64,000 nt of DNA from NCBI RefSeq assembly GCF_013410455.1, contig NZ_JACCFW010000001.1, positions 186,001 to 250,000 of the forward strand, given 5' to 3'. Below, piece after piece: positions 9,103-18,143 of the stretch. Origin of the DNA: Allobranchiibius huperziae (GTDB lineage: Bacteria > Actinomycetota > Actinomycetes > Actinomycetales > Dermatophilaceae). A program made the position numbers and the translations under genes. Numbering within the stretch: the first letter of the stretch is position 1; every line of letters starts with the position of its first letter. The notes beneath the pieces were generated by a model. The model saw only the letters and a program-made list of their open reading frames with translations. It ran no database searches and was not told the DNA's origin.

Positions 9103-9990
9103 TCAGGGCGTGATGGTGAGTACGTCGAGGACGCGGGCCGCAGCGGCCTCGTCGCCCTCGACGCTGTAGCGCAGATCCGCGGTCGAGATGCGTCCGGCAC
9201 CCCGGCGGGTCAGCGACTCGGTGCTGAGCCGGATCGTGGTGATCTTGCCCAGCGGCAGGGGGATGATCTCGCCGGTCTCGTCATCGACCTTGTCCACGTG
9301 CGCGGTGCCGGAGAAGAGCGACTCGGCATACGGCCGACCGTCGGACCCCTCCACGATGCGGATGCCCTGACGCGCCATGACCGGGCCGGTGCACTCGATG
9401 ATGACCACGCTGCCGACCTCGAGATCGGCTCGGCGAGCGGCCCGCGCGGGGAAAGCGGCGAGGACGTCGCTGGTGAAGGCGGCGGCACCCGCGGAGTCCA
9501 GGTTGCCCATCGAGTGCAACGCGTCGCGCAGGTCCTGCTCGTGGCACCAGAGGTCGATCAGCCGCAGGTGGAGCATGGCGGTCAGCTCCATGGGCCCGAA
9601 CGGGCCCTGGATGACGGTCTCGGGGTTCAGCGTCGGGTCGCGGTAGGACGCGATCCGCTTGGGCAACAGGTCGCGCCACTCGTTGACGATCTCCCCGCCG
9701 GAACGACCGCGGCGCACCTCGACGGCCCGCTCCATGAACCGACCGGCGTCGTTGCGGATCCACTCGTAGTCGAGCACCTCGACCTCGCGGTCCTGACCGC
9801 CGTTCATCAGGTGCTCGGTGCCGGCGACGTGGGCGAAGACGTCCTTGACGGTCCACCCCGGGAGAGCGGTCGGCTTGTCGAAGTCCTCGGGGTGACACGT
9901 CAGCCCCAGGTCGAGGATCGACTGACCGGTGGCGGCGAACGCATCGACCAACTCGGGAAGCTCTACCGGAGGCTGGGGATGGGTCTGCAT
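9103..9990 (-). CDS. Maleylpyruvate isomerase-family (mycothiol-dependent/DinB-fold) protein
   Basis: A 295-residue protein with the N-terminal mycothiol-dependent metalloenzyme domain: LPGWTVKDVFAHVAGTEHLM near residue 47 supplies the first metal-ligand-type His, and a later WCHEQDLRDAL stretch is also typical. This actinobacterial family includes maleylpyruvate isomerase and many members of unknown reaction that use mycothiol as cofactor. The ATG at 9990 was preferred over an upstream TTG at 9999. It is a single gene divergent from the CopD-CtaG gene. The exact substrate is unknown. Confidence 0.75.
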   Translation of the reverse strand: MQTHPQPPVELPELVDAFAATGQSILDLGLTCHPEDFDKPTALPGWTVKDVFAHVAGTEHLMNGGQDREVEVLDYEWIRNDAGRFMERAVEVRRGRSGGEIVNEWRDLLPKRIASYRDPTLNPETVIQGPFGPMELTAMLHLRLIDLWCHEQDLRDALHSMGNLDSAGAAAFTSDVLAAFPARAARRADLEVGSVVIIECTGPVMARQGIRIVEGSDGRPYAESLFSGTAHVDKVDDETGEIIPLPLGKITTIRLSTESLTRRGAGRISTADLRYSVEGDEAAAARVLDVLTITP

Positions 9991-10061
9991 GGCGACCAAC
10001 CTACTTGGAGCGCGGACGGTGCGCGGGGGCGCTGCCCATGATCACTGCCTACCCTGGGTGC

Positions 10062-12074
10062 ATGGCGAGCGACACCGGCACGAGCCCTGCGACCGCAGCG
10101 GCACCCGTGCGTGCGCGCCGGTCGACGTGGATCCGGGCCGTCGTCCCCTTCGCTCTCGTGGTCGTCGTGCTCGCCGTCCTCTTCTCGCACGCCGCGTCCC
10201 CCTTGGAGCTCGGCGACCCCGGCGCGGTCGTGCGCTGGGGCATCCCGCTGCTCAACGTCGTACGCGATCTGACCGCCGCGCTCACCGTTGGGGCGCTGCT
10301 GCTCGGCGGGTTCCTGGTGCCGGAGGGCGCGACCACCCGACGGCGGGAGTCCCTGGCCCGCTATGCCGCGTGGGCCGCGACCGGCTGGGCGGTCGTCGGC
10401 GCGGCGAGCGTCGTCCTCAACTTCGCTGACGTCTCCGGCACCCGGCTCGGCGCCACCGGCTTCGCATCCGAGGCGTGGGCGTCGATCTGGCAGCTGGAGA
10501 TCCTGCGCGCGCCGGCGATCACGGCGCTGATCGCGGCGGCCGTCGCGCTGCTCGCGTTCACCGGGCCCGGCGCTCGCGGGATGGCGTGGCTCTTCGGGAT
10601 GGCGCTGGTCGCGCTCTACCCCCTGGCCCTGATCGGCCACGCTGCCGGATCGGACGATCACGAGGCATCGGTCGACTCCCTGCTGGTGCACCTGCTGGCC
10701 GTGACCGTCTGGGTCGGCGGCCTGCTCGCGCTGCTGGTGATGTGGGGGCGGCTCGGCAAGGGCACCGCCGACGTCGTACGCCGCTACTCCACGGTCGCGT
10801 TGTGGTGCTTCGGCGCGGTCGCCGTGTCCGGCGTGCTCAACGCCGTCATCCGGGTCGGTTCCTTCTCGGGTCTGGCGTCCCGCTACGGCGTGCTCGTGCT
10901 GATCAAGGTCCTGCTGCTGCTCGCGCTCGGCTCGTTCGGTGCGCTGCACCGGCAGCGGGTCATCGGTCACCTGGACGGCGCCGATGCGCCCGGGCGCGCG
11001 CTCTTCGCGCGGCTGGCCGGCGTCGAGTCGCTCGTGATGGGCGCAGCCGTCGCCGTCGGTGTGGCGCTCGCGCGATCGGCCCCGCCCGTCGCCGAGGTGC
11101 ACGGGCGAGTCGACACGGCGTACAGCCTCACCGGATATCTCGCGCCCGCGGCGCCGCACGTCGCGACGTGGTTCACCCTGTGGCGCGTCGAATGGCTGCT
11201 GAGCGCGGTCTCGGTGATCGCCATCGCCGTCTACCTGAGCTGGGTCGTGCGACTGGCCCGACGCGGCGACCGCTGGCCCGTGCTGCGCACCATCTCCTGG
11301 TGTGCCGGCTGGCTGATCTTCCTCTACATGGTCGACGGCGCCCCGGCGGTGTACGGCCGGGTGATGTTCTCCGTGCACATGCTCGAGCACATGACGGTCT
11401 CGATGCTGGTGCCGATCCTGCTGGTCCGTGGCGGCGTGGTCACCCTCGCCCTGCGGGCGCTGCCCAAGAGGCACGACCTGACGCTTGGGCCGCGCGAGGT
11501 CATCCTCTCCGTCGTGCACTCACGCCTGGTCACCGTGATCGCGAATCCGGCCGTCGCGGCGATCTTCGTCTTCGTGTCGCTGATCGTCTTCTACTACTCG
11601 CCGCTCTTCCACCTGGCGCTCACCACCCACACCGGGCACCTGCTGATGATGGTGCACTTCATGGCGTCGGGGTATCTGTACGCGTGGGCGCTCGTCGGGA
11701 TCGACCCCGGGCCGCGACGCTGGGCGCCCCCGATCCGGCTGGGCATCCTGTTGATCGCCATCGCGTTCCACGCGTTCTTCGGAGTGGCACTGATGACCGG
11801 CAACGACCTGCTGGGCGGCGACTTCTTCCAGCTGCTGCACCTGTCCTACGTGCCCAGTCCCATCACCGACCAGCAACGCGGCGGCACCATCGCGTGGGGC
11901 GCCGGTGAGGTGCCGACGTTCATGCTGGCCATGCTGATCGCGGGTGAGTGGTACCGCAAGGACACCGCCGAGGGCGAGCGGCAGGCGCGGCAGGCCGACC
12001 GCGACGACGATGCCGAGCTGCGCGCGTACAACGACTATCTGGCGGCGCGGTCCGGCCGCGGGAAGCAGGCCTGA
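10062..12074 (+). CDS. CopD-CtaG fusion membrane protein (copper handling / cytochrome oxidase assembly)
   Basis: A 670-residue integral membrane protein. The N-terminal half resembles the CopD copper-resistance domain: after a leading membrane segment at about residues 20-40, it has several helices with the HAAGSDDHEASVDSLLVHLL region. The C-terminal half is a CtaG/caa3-type domain with helices and conserved His-rich turns (SVHMLEHMT, LLMMVHFMASGYLYAW, FHAFFGVALM). Such fusions are known in actinobacteria and probably move or insert copper for cytochrome c oxidase. I used the ATG at 10062, just before the hydrophobic N-terminus. The stop overlaps the start of the nitrilase-like gene. Confidence 0.85.
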   Translation: MASDTGTSPATAAAPVRARRSTWIRAVVPFALVVVVLAVLFSHAASPLELGDPGAVVRWGIPLLNVVRDLTAALTVGALLLGGFLVPEGATTRRRESLARYAAWAATGWAVVGAASVVLNFADVSGTRLGATGFASEAWASIWQLEILRAPAITALIAAAVALLAFTGPGARGMAWLFGMALVALYPLALIGHAAGSDDHEASVDSLLVHLLAVTVWVGGLLALLVMWGRLGKGTADVVRRYSTVALWCFGAVAVSGVLNAVIRVGSFSGLASRYGVLVLIKVLLLLALGSFGALHRQRVIGHLDGADAPGRALFARLAGVESLVMGAAVAVGVALARSAPPVAEVHGRVDTAYSLTGYLAPAAPHVATWFTLWRVEWLLSAVSVIAIAVYLSWVVRLARRGDRWPVLRTISWCAGWLIFLYMVDGAPAVYGRVMFSVHMLEHMTVSMLVPILLVRGGVVTLALRALPKRHDLTLGPREVILSVVHSRLVTVIANPAVAAIFVFVSLIVFYYSPLFHLALTTHTGHLLMMVHFMASGYLYAWALVGIDPGPRRWAPPIRLGILLIAIAFHAFFGVALMTGNDLLGGDFFQLLHLSYVPSPITDQQRGGTIAWGAGEVPTFMLAMLIAGEWYRKDTAEGERQARQADRDDDAELRAYNDYLAARSGRGKQA

Positions 12075-12880
12075 TGCGGGTCGCGCTGATCCAGCTTGCG
12101 TACGACGACGCCGAGACCCTCGATGCGCGCGTCGAGCGGGTGGTCGCGTTGGTCCGGGAGCAGGCCGGGCACGACCTGGTGGTGCTGCCGGAACTGTGGG
12201 GTGCCGGCGGATTCTCCTACCGGGAGTGGAGCTCACGCGCCCAGGACGTGACCGGGTCGATCGGCACGGCACTGTCGGCCGCCGCGCGCGACGCAGGCGT
12301 CTTCCTGCATGGCGGGTCGATCGTGGAGCGGCCGGCGTCCGGTGAGACCGGCGAAGAGGGCCACGACCTGTGGAACACCTCGGTCGTCTACGACGCGAGC
12401 GGGACCCTCGTGGCGACGTACCGCAAGATCCACCGGTTCGGTTTCGCCGGCGGCGAGCCGAAGCTGATGGACGCGGGGACGGAGCTGGTGCGGGTCGACG
12501 TGCCGGCCGGATCGTCCTCCCTCGCCGTCGGCCTGTCGACCTGTTACGACATCCGCTTCCCAGAGATGTACCGCGCGCTGCTGGACCGGGGAGCTGAGGC
12601 GTTCGTCGTCCCGGCCGCGTGGCCGATGGCGCGGGTGGACGCGTGGCGGCTGCTGCTGCGGGCACGGGCCGTCGAGGATCAGTGCTTCGTGCTGGCCTGC
12701 AACACCGCCGGCACCCACGCGAAGACGCAGATGGGCGGTCACTCCGCCGTCATCGCGCCGGGTGGTGAGGTGCTCGCCGAGGCGGGCGAAGAGCAGCAGG
12801 TGCTATCGGTCGAGATCGACCCGTCGGCCGTCCGGGACGTCCGCGAGTCGTTCCCGGTCCTCGCCGACCGCCGCCTCTGA
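12074..12880 (+). CDS. Carbon-nitrogen hydrolase (nitrilase superfamily)
   Basis: A 268-residue amidase of the nitrilase superfamily. The catalytic Glu-Lys-Cys triad is visible in LPELWG (about residue 39), TYRKIHRFGF (about 117) and STCYDIRFPEMY (about 157). These features and the length resemble omega-amidase/YafV-like members that deaminate small dicarboxylate amides, but the substrate is inference. The ATG shares one base with the upstream stop (TGATG), so it is translated with the CopD-CtaG gene. A palindromic repeat and the end of a convergent gene follow. Confidence 0.85.
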   Translation: MRVALIQLAYDDAETLDARVERVVALVREQAGHDLVVLPELWGAGGFSYREWSSRAQDVTGSIGTALSAAARDAGVFLHGGSIVERPASGETGEEGHDLWNTSVVYDASGTLVATYRKIHRFGFAGGEPKLMDAGTELVRVDVPAGSSSLAVGLSTCYDIRFPEMYRALLDRGAEAFVVPAAWPMARVDAWRLLLRARAVEDQCFVLACNTAGTHAKTQMGGHSAVIAPGGEVLAEAGEEQQVLSVEIDPSAVRDVRESFPVLADRRL

Positions 12881-12924
12881 GCGGCGCAAACCTGCAAACG
12901 CCGGCACGGCCGGACGACGCTGCC

Positions 12925-12972
12925 GGTTTGCGTTTGCGGCCAGGGCTGCAGCACTGACCGCGAACGCAAACC
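12925..12972. repeat. Dispersed 48-bp palindromic repeat, copy 1
   Basis: Imperfect palindrome centred on CTGCAG (12946-12951) with about 24-base arms and three mismatches, sharing the core GGCCAGNGCTGCAGCNCTG with copies near 14091 and 51599. It lies between two convergent gene ends and could act as a bidirectional terminator. An additional inverted GCAAACGCCGGC segment sits just upstream. Confidence 0.8.
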
Positions 12973-12994
12973 AGCGGTGCCGTGGGGAAGGCCC

Positions 12995-13972
12995 TCACGC
13001 CCCGGTCTGCAGTGCGGGCGGGGTGAGCAGCGACAGGACGCGGCCGGGGTCGGCCAGGTCGTCCCACACGACGCGCACCACCCGGTAGCCGAGCCGCTGG
13101 AGCGCCAGTTCGCGCCGCTTCTCGTTGACGAGGGCTTCGCTGTTGCCCGCGCCGCGGTACTTCAGGAGCCCGTCGAACTCCACGATCGTGCGCGTGCCGT
13201 CGACGAGCAGGTCGACCCGGGCGACGAAGTGGCCGTCCCCGTCGCGGATGACGACCTGCGGCGTGACCGCCACACCGGCGGCACGCAGGAGCAGACGCAG
13301 TCGGCTCTCGCCCGGTGACTCCGACCGGGGGTCGACGAGGTCGAGCAAGGTGGCCAGTCGTGTGCAGCCGGGCGTTCTCCGCGACTGTCGGATCGCCTCC
13401 GCCAGATCGGTGGGTGAGGCGAGGTAGTTGCGCAGCGCGGCGTCCGCGGGAATGACCGCGGCTTCCACTCCGATGCCGGCGCCCACCTGGACGATCGCGT
13501 ACGCCGCCGAGACGGTCGGCATACCGGAAGCGGTCGTGATCGGGATCGGTTCCGGCACCCGGTGCAGCCGAACCCCTGGCCGGCGCGACCATCGATGCCC
13601 CTCCCGGTGGCCCAGGTGGATCTCCGTGGTGTCGCAGGACGAGTCTGTGGGCAGGTCCCAGGCGAGGAGCGCCGACTGGTGGGTGACGAGGTACCCCTCG
13701 CCCAGCACGAGCAGCAGAGCGCGGATCCGTCGTCTCTGGGTCTCGGCGGCGCTGGTGACCGTATCAAGGTCACCGGGCGGCAGGAAGTAGCTGCCCTGCG
13801 CGCCGCTCAGCACGTCCTCTGCCCGGCACCACGCCCGGAGCTGCTCGTCCGAGGCGCCGAACTCCAGGGCGTCGCGGCGGGTGAACGCGTACCCCTGCTG
13901 GCGGACCCGGATCCGCAGCGGGTAGCTCATGGCGGCAGGAAAGGCCTGGTACGGGGTGGTTGCGACGTCCAT
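12995..13972 (-). CDS. DUF559 (Vsr-like endonuclease fold) protein with N-terminal AbiEi-like winged helix
   Basis: About 325 residues. The N-terminal part (QQGYAFTRRDALEFGASDEQL) looks like the winged-helix/AbiEi-antitoxin-like start common in actinobacterial proteins. The C-terminal 110 residues have the DUF559/Vsr-type nuclease pattern: ESRLRLLLRAAGV, VARVDLLVDGTRTIVEFDG and ALQRLGYRVVRVVWDDL, with the Asp and Glu expected for metal binding. Such genes are abundant in actinobacteria and functionally uncharacterised. No toxin or antitoxin partner adjoins it. The start is uncertain: ATG at 13972 or 13930, neither with a clear ribosome site. It is flanked on both sides by copies of the palindromic repeat. 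Confidence 0.65.
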   Translation of the reverse strand: MDVATTPYQAFPAAMSYPLRIRVRQQGYAFTRRDALEFGASDEQLRAWCRAEDVLSGAQGSYFLPPGDLDTVTSAAETQRRRIRALLLVLGEGYLVTHQSALLAWDLPTDSSCDTTEIHLGHREGHRWSRRPGVRLHRVPEPIPITTASGMPTVSAAYAIVQVGAGIGVEAAVIPADAALRNYLASPTDLAEAIRQSRRTPGCTRLATLLDLVDPRSESPGESRLRLLLRAAGVAVTPQVVIRDGDGHFVARVDLLVDGTRTIVEFDGLLKYRGAGNSEALVNEKRRELALQRLGYRVVRVVWDDLADPGRVLSLLTPPALQTGA

Positions 13973-14060
13973 CGGGTGATCGTGGCGGCTGCGGCGACGG
14001 GTGTCTGGTCGCCGCGGGCAGGGTGTGGAGAGCGGGTGGGGATGTGGACAGTCGAGTCGA

Positions 14061-14122
14061 GGTGCGGGTTTTGCGTTTGTGGCCAGTGCTGCAGCCCTGG
14101 CCACGAATGCAAAACCCCCACC
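14061..14122. repeat. Dispersed palindromic repeat, copy 2 (longest)
   Basis: A 62-bp near-palindrome centred on CTGCAG (14089-14094). Its 31-base arms differ at only four positions. It lies between the divergent DUF559-like and thioredoxin-NHL genes, so here it cannot be a simple shared terminator. The core matches the copies at 12925 and 51578. Confidence 0.85.
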
Positions 14123-14179
14123 GGGCTGTCGGGGGCGCGCTCGTGGAATGACCGCACGGGTGGTGTCGTTGGCCTCTGC

Positions 14180-16036
14180 GTGAGCGAGACGGTGGACGGG
14201 TCAGTGAGGGCGAAGGTGCGGGTACGCGCGCCGGAGTTGGCAGGACGGCGGTGGCTCAACACCGGCGGCGCCGACGTGACCCTGAAGGGCCTGCGCGGCA
14301 AGATCGTGGTCCTGGATTTCTGGACCTTCTGCTGCGTCAACTGCCTGCATGTGCTGGACGAGTTGCGGCCGCTGGAGCAGGAGTTCGCCGACGAGCTGGT
14401 GCTGCTCGGCGTGCACTCGCCCAAGTTCGAGCACGAGGGCGAGCCCGCCGCGGTCGAGGCCGCGGTCGAGCGTTACGCCGTGGGCCACCCGGTCCTGGAC
14501 GACCCGGAGCTGACCACATGGCAGGCGTACGCCGCGCGGGCGTGGCCGACGCTCGTGGTGATCGACCCCGAGGGCTACATCGTGGCTCAGCTGTCGGGGG
14601 AGGGCCACGCGCACGGTCTCGGCGTCCTCGTCCGTGAGCTCGTCGCCGAACACGAGGCGAAGGGCACCCTGCGGCGGGGGGATTCGCCGTACGTCGCACC
14701 ACCTGCGCCGCAGACTGCGTTGCGATTCCCCGGCAAGCTCGCAGCGACCCCTGACGGCAGCTACCTGCTGTCGGACACCGCCCACCACCAGGTCGTGCAC
14801 CTGGAGCCGGATCTGACCACCGAGCGCGCGAGGTACGGCGGTCCGGGTGTCTTCGAGGAGCCGCAGGGTCTGTGCGTGTTGCCCGCCGACGTCGCCGCGC
14901 GGGTGGGGTACGACGTGCTGGTCGCCGACAGCGTGCACCACCAGATCGCCTCGATCCGATTGTCGGACGGGCAGATCCGTGTCGTCGCGGGAACAGGTGA
15001 CCAGCTGCGCGAGCGGTCGGGGAGCGGGCTCGCGCTGAGGCAGGATCTGTCGACCCCGTGGGACATCACCTGGTGGATCGACCGCGCGGTGATCGCGATG
15101 GCCGGGGTCCACCAGCTGTGGGTCCTGCACCTGGCGACCGATCCCGCCGACAACACGGTCGCGGTGCTCGCCGGCACGAGCTCCGAGGGCATCCGCGACG
15201 GGGCTGCGCACGACGCATGGTTCGCGCAACCGTCCGGTCTCAGCACGTCGGCCGACGGCTCGCGGGTCTGGGTCGCCGATTCTGAGTCGTCCGCACTTCG
15301 TTCGATCACGTTGCAGGACAGTGGCTTCGAGGTGAAGACCCACATCGGGCAGGGCCTCTTCGACTTCGGCCATATCGACGGCCCGGCCGCGGATGCGCTG
15401 CTGCAGCACCCGCTGGGCGTCGCGGAGCTGCCGGACGGCAGCGTGGCGATCGCCGACACCTACAACGGCGCGATCCGCCGGTACGACCCCGTGGTCGACG
15501 AGGTCTCGACCCTCGCCACCGACCTGGCCGAACCGAGTGACGTACTGGTCGAATCCGACGGCGACACAGTGCGATTGCTTGTGGTCGAGTCGGCAGCGCA
15601 CCAGGTCACCCGCGTCGCCGTGCCGGCGCGGGCGCAGCGTGTCGCGGGCATCGCACACCAGACTCAGCGACCGGTGACACCGTTGGCGCCGGGGGCGGTG
15701 GAGCTGCGTATCGCGTTCGAACCGCCGACCGGTCAGAAACTCGACCACCGCTACGGCGACCCCACCCAGCTCATGGTGATGGCCACCCCCGGTGCCTTGA
15801 TCCGGGACGGCGACGGCACCTCGACAGGGCTGACCCGCACTCTGCAGCTCGACCCGGCGGTCGGCGACGGCACGCTGCACATCTCGGTGCGCGCGGCCGC
15901 GTGCGACGGCGACCCGGACACCGGCGAAGTGCCGGAGTACGCCGCCTGCCATCTCTACCAACAGGATTGGGGCATCCCCGTGGTGCTCGAGTCGGGTGGG
16001 CCGACCGAGCTGCACCTCGACCTGCGCGGCGTCTGA
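14180..16036 (+). CDS. Thioredoxin-like domain plus NHL beta-propeller protein (NHLRC2-like)
   Basis: About 618 residues. The N-terminal third is a TlpA/thioredoxin-like fold with redox motif CVNC inside FWTFCCVNCLHVLDEL (about residues 47-60), the same CCxNC arrangement seen in the NHLRC2 family. The middle is an NHL-repeat propeller with recurring segments such as LLSDTAHHQVV, VLVADSVHHQIASI, VWVADSESSALRSI and VAIADTYNGAIRRY. A C-terminal beta-rich domain follows. No signal peptide is apparent, so it is probably cytosolic. The family is conserved but its reaction is not settled. The GTG at 14180 lacks a clear ribosome site; GTG at 14204 is an alternative. Confidence 0.82.
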   Translation: MSETVDGSVRAKVRVRAPELAGRRWLNTGGADVTLKGLRGKIVVLDFWTFCCVNCLHVLDELRPLEQEFADELVLLGVHSPKFEHEGEPAAVEAAVERYAVGHPVLDDPELTTWQAYAARAWPTLVVIDPEGYIVAQLSGEGHAHGLGVLVRELVAEHEAKGTLRRGDSPYVAPPAPQTALRFPGKLAATPDGSYLLSDTAHHQVVHLEPDLTTERARYGGPGVFEEPQGLCVLPADVAARVGYDVLVADSVHHQIASIRLSDGQIRVVAGTGDQLRERSGSGLALRQDLSTPWDITWWIDRAVIAMAGVHQLWVLHLATDPADNTVAVLAGTSSEGIRDGAAHDAWFAQPSGLSTSADGSRVWVADSESSALRSITLQDSGFEVKTHIGQGLFDFGHIDGPAADALLQHPLGVAELPDGSVAIADTYNGAIRRYDPVVDEVSTLATDLAEPSDVLVESDGDTVRLLVVESAAHQVTRVAVPARAQRVAGIAHQTQRPVTPLAPGAVELRIAFEPPTGQKLDHRYGDPTQLMVMATPGALIRDGDGTSTGLTRTLQLDPAVGDGTLHISVRAAACDGDPDTGEVPEYAACHLYQQDWGIPVVLESGGPTELHLDLRGV

Positions 16037-16040
16037 GATC

Positions 16041-16063
16041 ACCCTCCGCTCGACGGGAAGGGT
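16041..16063. terminator. Weak hairpin between convergent genes
   Basis: ACCCT/AGGGT arms with an inner CCG/CGG pairing (two-base bulge), between the stop of the thioredoxin-NHL gene and the stop of the lutC-like gene. Its position supports a bidirectional terminator; the stem is weak. Confidence 0.4.
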
Positions 16064-16671
16064 CAGGCGGACGCGACGAGCAGCACGTCGAGGGTGCGCG
16101 GACCGTGCACCCCTTCGACACGCTGCAGCTCGATGTCGCTGGTGGCGCTCGGCCCGCTGATCCAGGTCTGCGGACGGGTCGCGTCCAATGCCGCGACGGC
16201 ATCCGGGACAGCCGCGACCACCTGGTCCTCGCGCACGACCACCAGGTGGTAGTCGGGCACCAGGGTGAGCACGCGCGGACCCTGCCCGGGGCCGGCATCC
16301 AGCACGATGGTGCCCGTCTGCTCGATGCCGAGGCTGCAGGTGGTGAGCACCGCCGAGATCCGATCCAGCTCTTCGACGCTCACGGGTTCGTCTGCAGTCC
16401 GCACCGTCGGCACCCACTCCGCCGGAAACCCCTGCGGTACGACGATTTCCGTGATCGAGCGCGCCCGCAGGATGTCGGACAGGCGCTCCTGCACGACGGA
16501 CGCGCCACACCGGTGCACTGTCGCGCGGTAATCGGCGACCCGCTCGGCGAAGACGTCGACGTCCGCCAGCCGCGAGCCGGCCCGGTGATAGTCGCGAACG
16601 ACGGGTGGCGCGGCGGGGCGGTCCGCCAGCGCCGTCCGCACCCGCTGCAGGATCGTCTCGCGCGCGTTCAT
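16063..16671 (-). CDS. lutC: LutC-type lactate utilization protein (LUD domain)
   Basis: Third subunit of the LutABC L-lactate oxidation complex, 202 residues, a LUD (DUF162) domain protein. Family features include the Gly/Thr-rich CSLGIEQTGTIVLDAGPGQG and the C-terminal ISGPSATSDIEL segment. Its start overlaps the lutB stop by one base (TGATG), and it is the last gene of the operon. LutABC oxidises lactate to pyruvate in place of Lld/Dld-type enzymes. Confidence 0.9.
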   Translation of the reverse strand: MNARETILQRVRTALADRPAAPPVVRDYHRAGSRLADVDVFAERVADYRATVHRCGASVVQERLSDILRARSITEIVVPQGFPAEWVPTVRTADEPVSVEELDRISAVLTTCSLGIEQTGTIVLDAGPGQGPRVLTLVPDYHLVVVREDQVVAAVPDAVAALDATRPQTWISGPSATSDIELQRVEGVHGPRTLDVLLVASA

Positions 16672-18143
16672 CACGCGTCCTCCTCCGGCGCTGCGGGCGG
16701 GACGTCGCTGCCTTCCCTCACCCACCAGTCGCGCAACGTCTCGCGGGGCATCTGCGGCAGGTCGCGTGAGCGCGCCCAGGACGACAGCGGTGGCGGAAGC
16801 GCCGGCATCCGCCGGGCGACCCGGCCCAGCGACAGGCTGCGCAGTGCCGCGGTCCACCGACGCCGTGAAGTCATCGTCCACGCCGCAGCGGTCATCGAGG
16901 CAGCCTCGGCGGTGGGCACCCGGTGCTCCTCGCGCTTGGCCGCGACGACCTCGGCGCGCAGGTGCACCAGCATCGTGGGGATGTCGATGGCCACCGGGCA
17001 CACGTCGTAGCACGCTCCGCACAGCGACGACGCGAACGGCAGCGACGGGTTGTCCTTCACCCCGGTCAGCTGGGGCGAGAGCACCGCCCCGATCGGGCCG
17101 GGATAGACCGATCCGTACGCGTGCCCGCCGGCGCGCTCGTAGACCGGGCAGACGTTGAGGCAGGCCGAGCAGCGTATGCAGCGCAGCGCCGACCGGCCGT
17201 GCGGATCCGCCAGTGTGGCGGTGCGCCCGTTGTCGAGCAGGACGACGTGGAAGTCCTGTCCTTCGGTGGCACCGGTCCACATCGACGTGTACGGGTTCAT
17301 CCGCTCACCGGTCGAGGACCGGGGCAGCAGTTGCAGGAACACCTCGAGATCGCGCCACGTCGGCACCAGCTTCTCGATGCCCATCACCGTGATCAGCGTG
17401 CGCGGCAGCGTGAGGCACATCCGCCCGTTGCCCTCGGACTCGAGCACGCAGAGCGTGCCGGTCTCGGCGACGCCGAAATTCGCTCCGCTGATCGCCACCT
17501 TGGCGGACAGGAACCTGCGTCGCAGGTACAGCCGGGCAGCCCCCGCCAGCGCCTCCGGGTCGTTCGTCAGACCCGGGTCGACGTCGTCCATGTGGTCGCG
17601 GAAGATATCGCGGATCTCGCTGCGGTTGCGATGGATCGCAGGCACCAGGATGTGGCTGGGCCGGTCGTCGCCGAGCTGCACGATGAGCTCGGCGAGGTCG
17701 GTCTCGGTGGCGGTGATGCCCGCCGTCGCCAGCGCCTCGTTGAGGCCGATCTCCTCGGTCGCCATCGACTTCACCTTGACCACGTCGGTCTCGCCGGTGG
17801 CCTGGATCAGCCGGGTCACGATGGCGTTGGCCTCGTCGCCGTCCCGCGCCCAGTGCACCGTGCCGCCGCGCTCGGTGACCGCGGCCTCGAAACGCTCGAG
17901 GTGGTCGGGGAGCTCGGCGAGGGTCGCGTCCTTGATGGCGGCCCCGGCCGCGCGCAGCTGCTCCCAGTCGTCGAGCTCGGCCACGACACCGGCGCGCTTC
18001 TCGCGGATGGTCGTGGTCGCGACCCGCAGGTTGTGCCGCTGCTGGCTGTCCGCCAGGCCGGTACGCGCCGCGTCGGGGAAAGACTCGCCGGTGCGCAGGT
18101 GCACGGTCGGCGATGCGGTCGGCATGCCGAGGAACGTCGTCAT
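16671..18143 (-). CDS. lutB: LutB-type iron-sulfur protein of lactate utilization
   Basis: A 490-residue subunit with an N-terminal LUD domain (SGANFGVAETGTLCVLESEG near residue 220) and a C-terminal pair of 4Fe-4S motifs (CIRCSACLNVCPVYE, and a second centred on SLCGACYDVCPV). It should transfer electrons from the LutA/LutC components. The ATG at 18143 gives a four-base ATGA overlap with the lutA stop, so translation of all three genes is coupled. The length is usual for LutB. Confidence 0.92.
   Translation of the reverse strand: MTTFLGMPTASPTVHLRTGESFPDAARTGLADSQQRHNLRVATTTIREKRAGVVAELDDWEQLRAAGAAIKDATLAELPDHLERFEAAVTERGGTVHWARDGDEANAIVTRLIQATGETDVVKVKSMATEEIGLNEALATAGITATETDLAELIVQLGDDRPSHILVPAIHRNRSEIRDIFRDHMDDVDPGLTNDPEALAGAARLYLRRRFLSAKVAISGANFGVAETGTLCVLESEGNGRMCLTLPRTLITVMGIEKLVPTWRDLEVFLQLLPRSSTGERMNPYTSMWTGATEGQDFHVVLLDNGRTATLADPHGRSALRCIRCSACLNVCPVYERAGGHAYGSVYPGPIGAVLSPQLTGVKDNPSLPFASSLCGACYDVCPVAIDIPTMLVHLRAEVVAAKREEHRVPTAEAASMTAAAWTMTSRRRWTAALRSLSLGRVARRMPALPPPLSSWARSRDLPQMPRETLRDWWVREGSDVPPAAPEEDA

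Noticed and set aside
12995-13972. AbiEi/AbiEii-type toxin-antitoxin pair
   Set aside because: Only the winged-helix plus DUF559-like protein is present; no nucleotidyltransferase toxin or other partner is adjacent.
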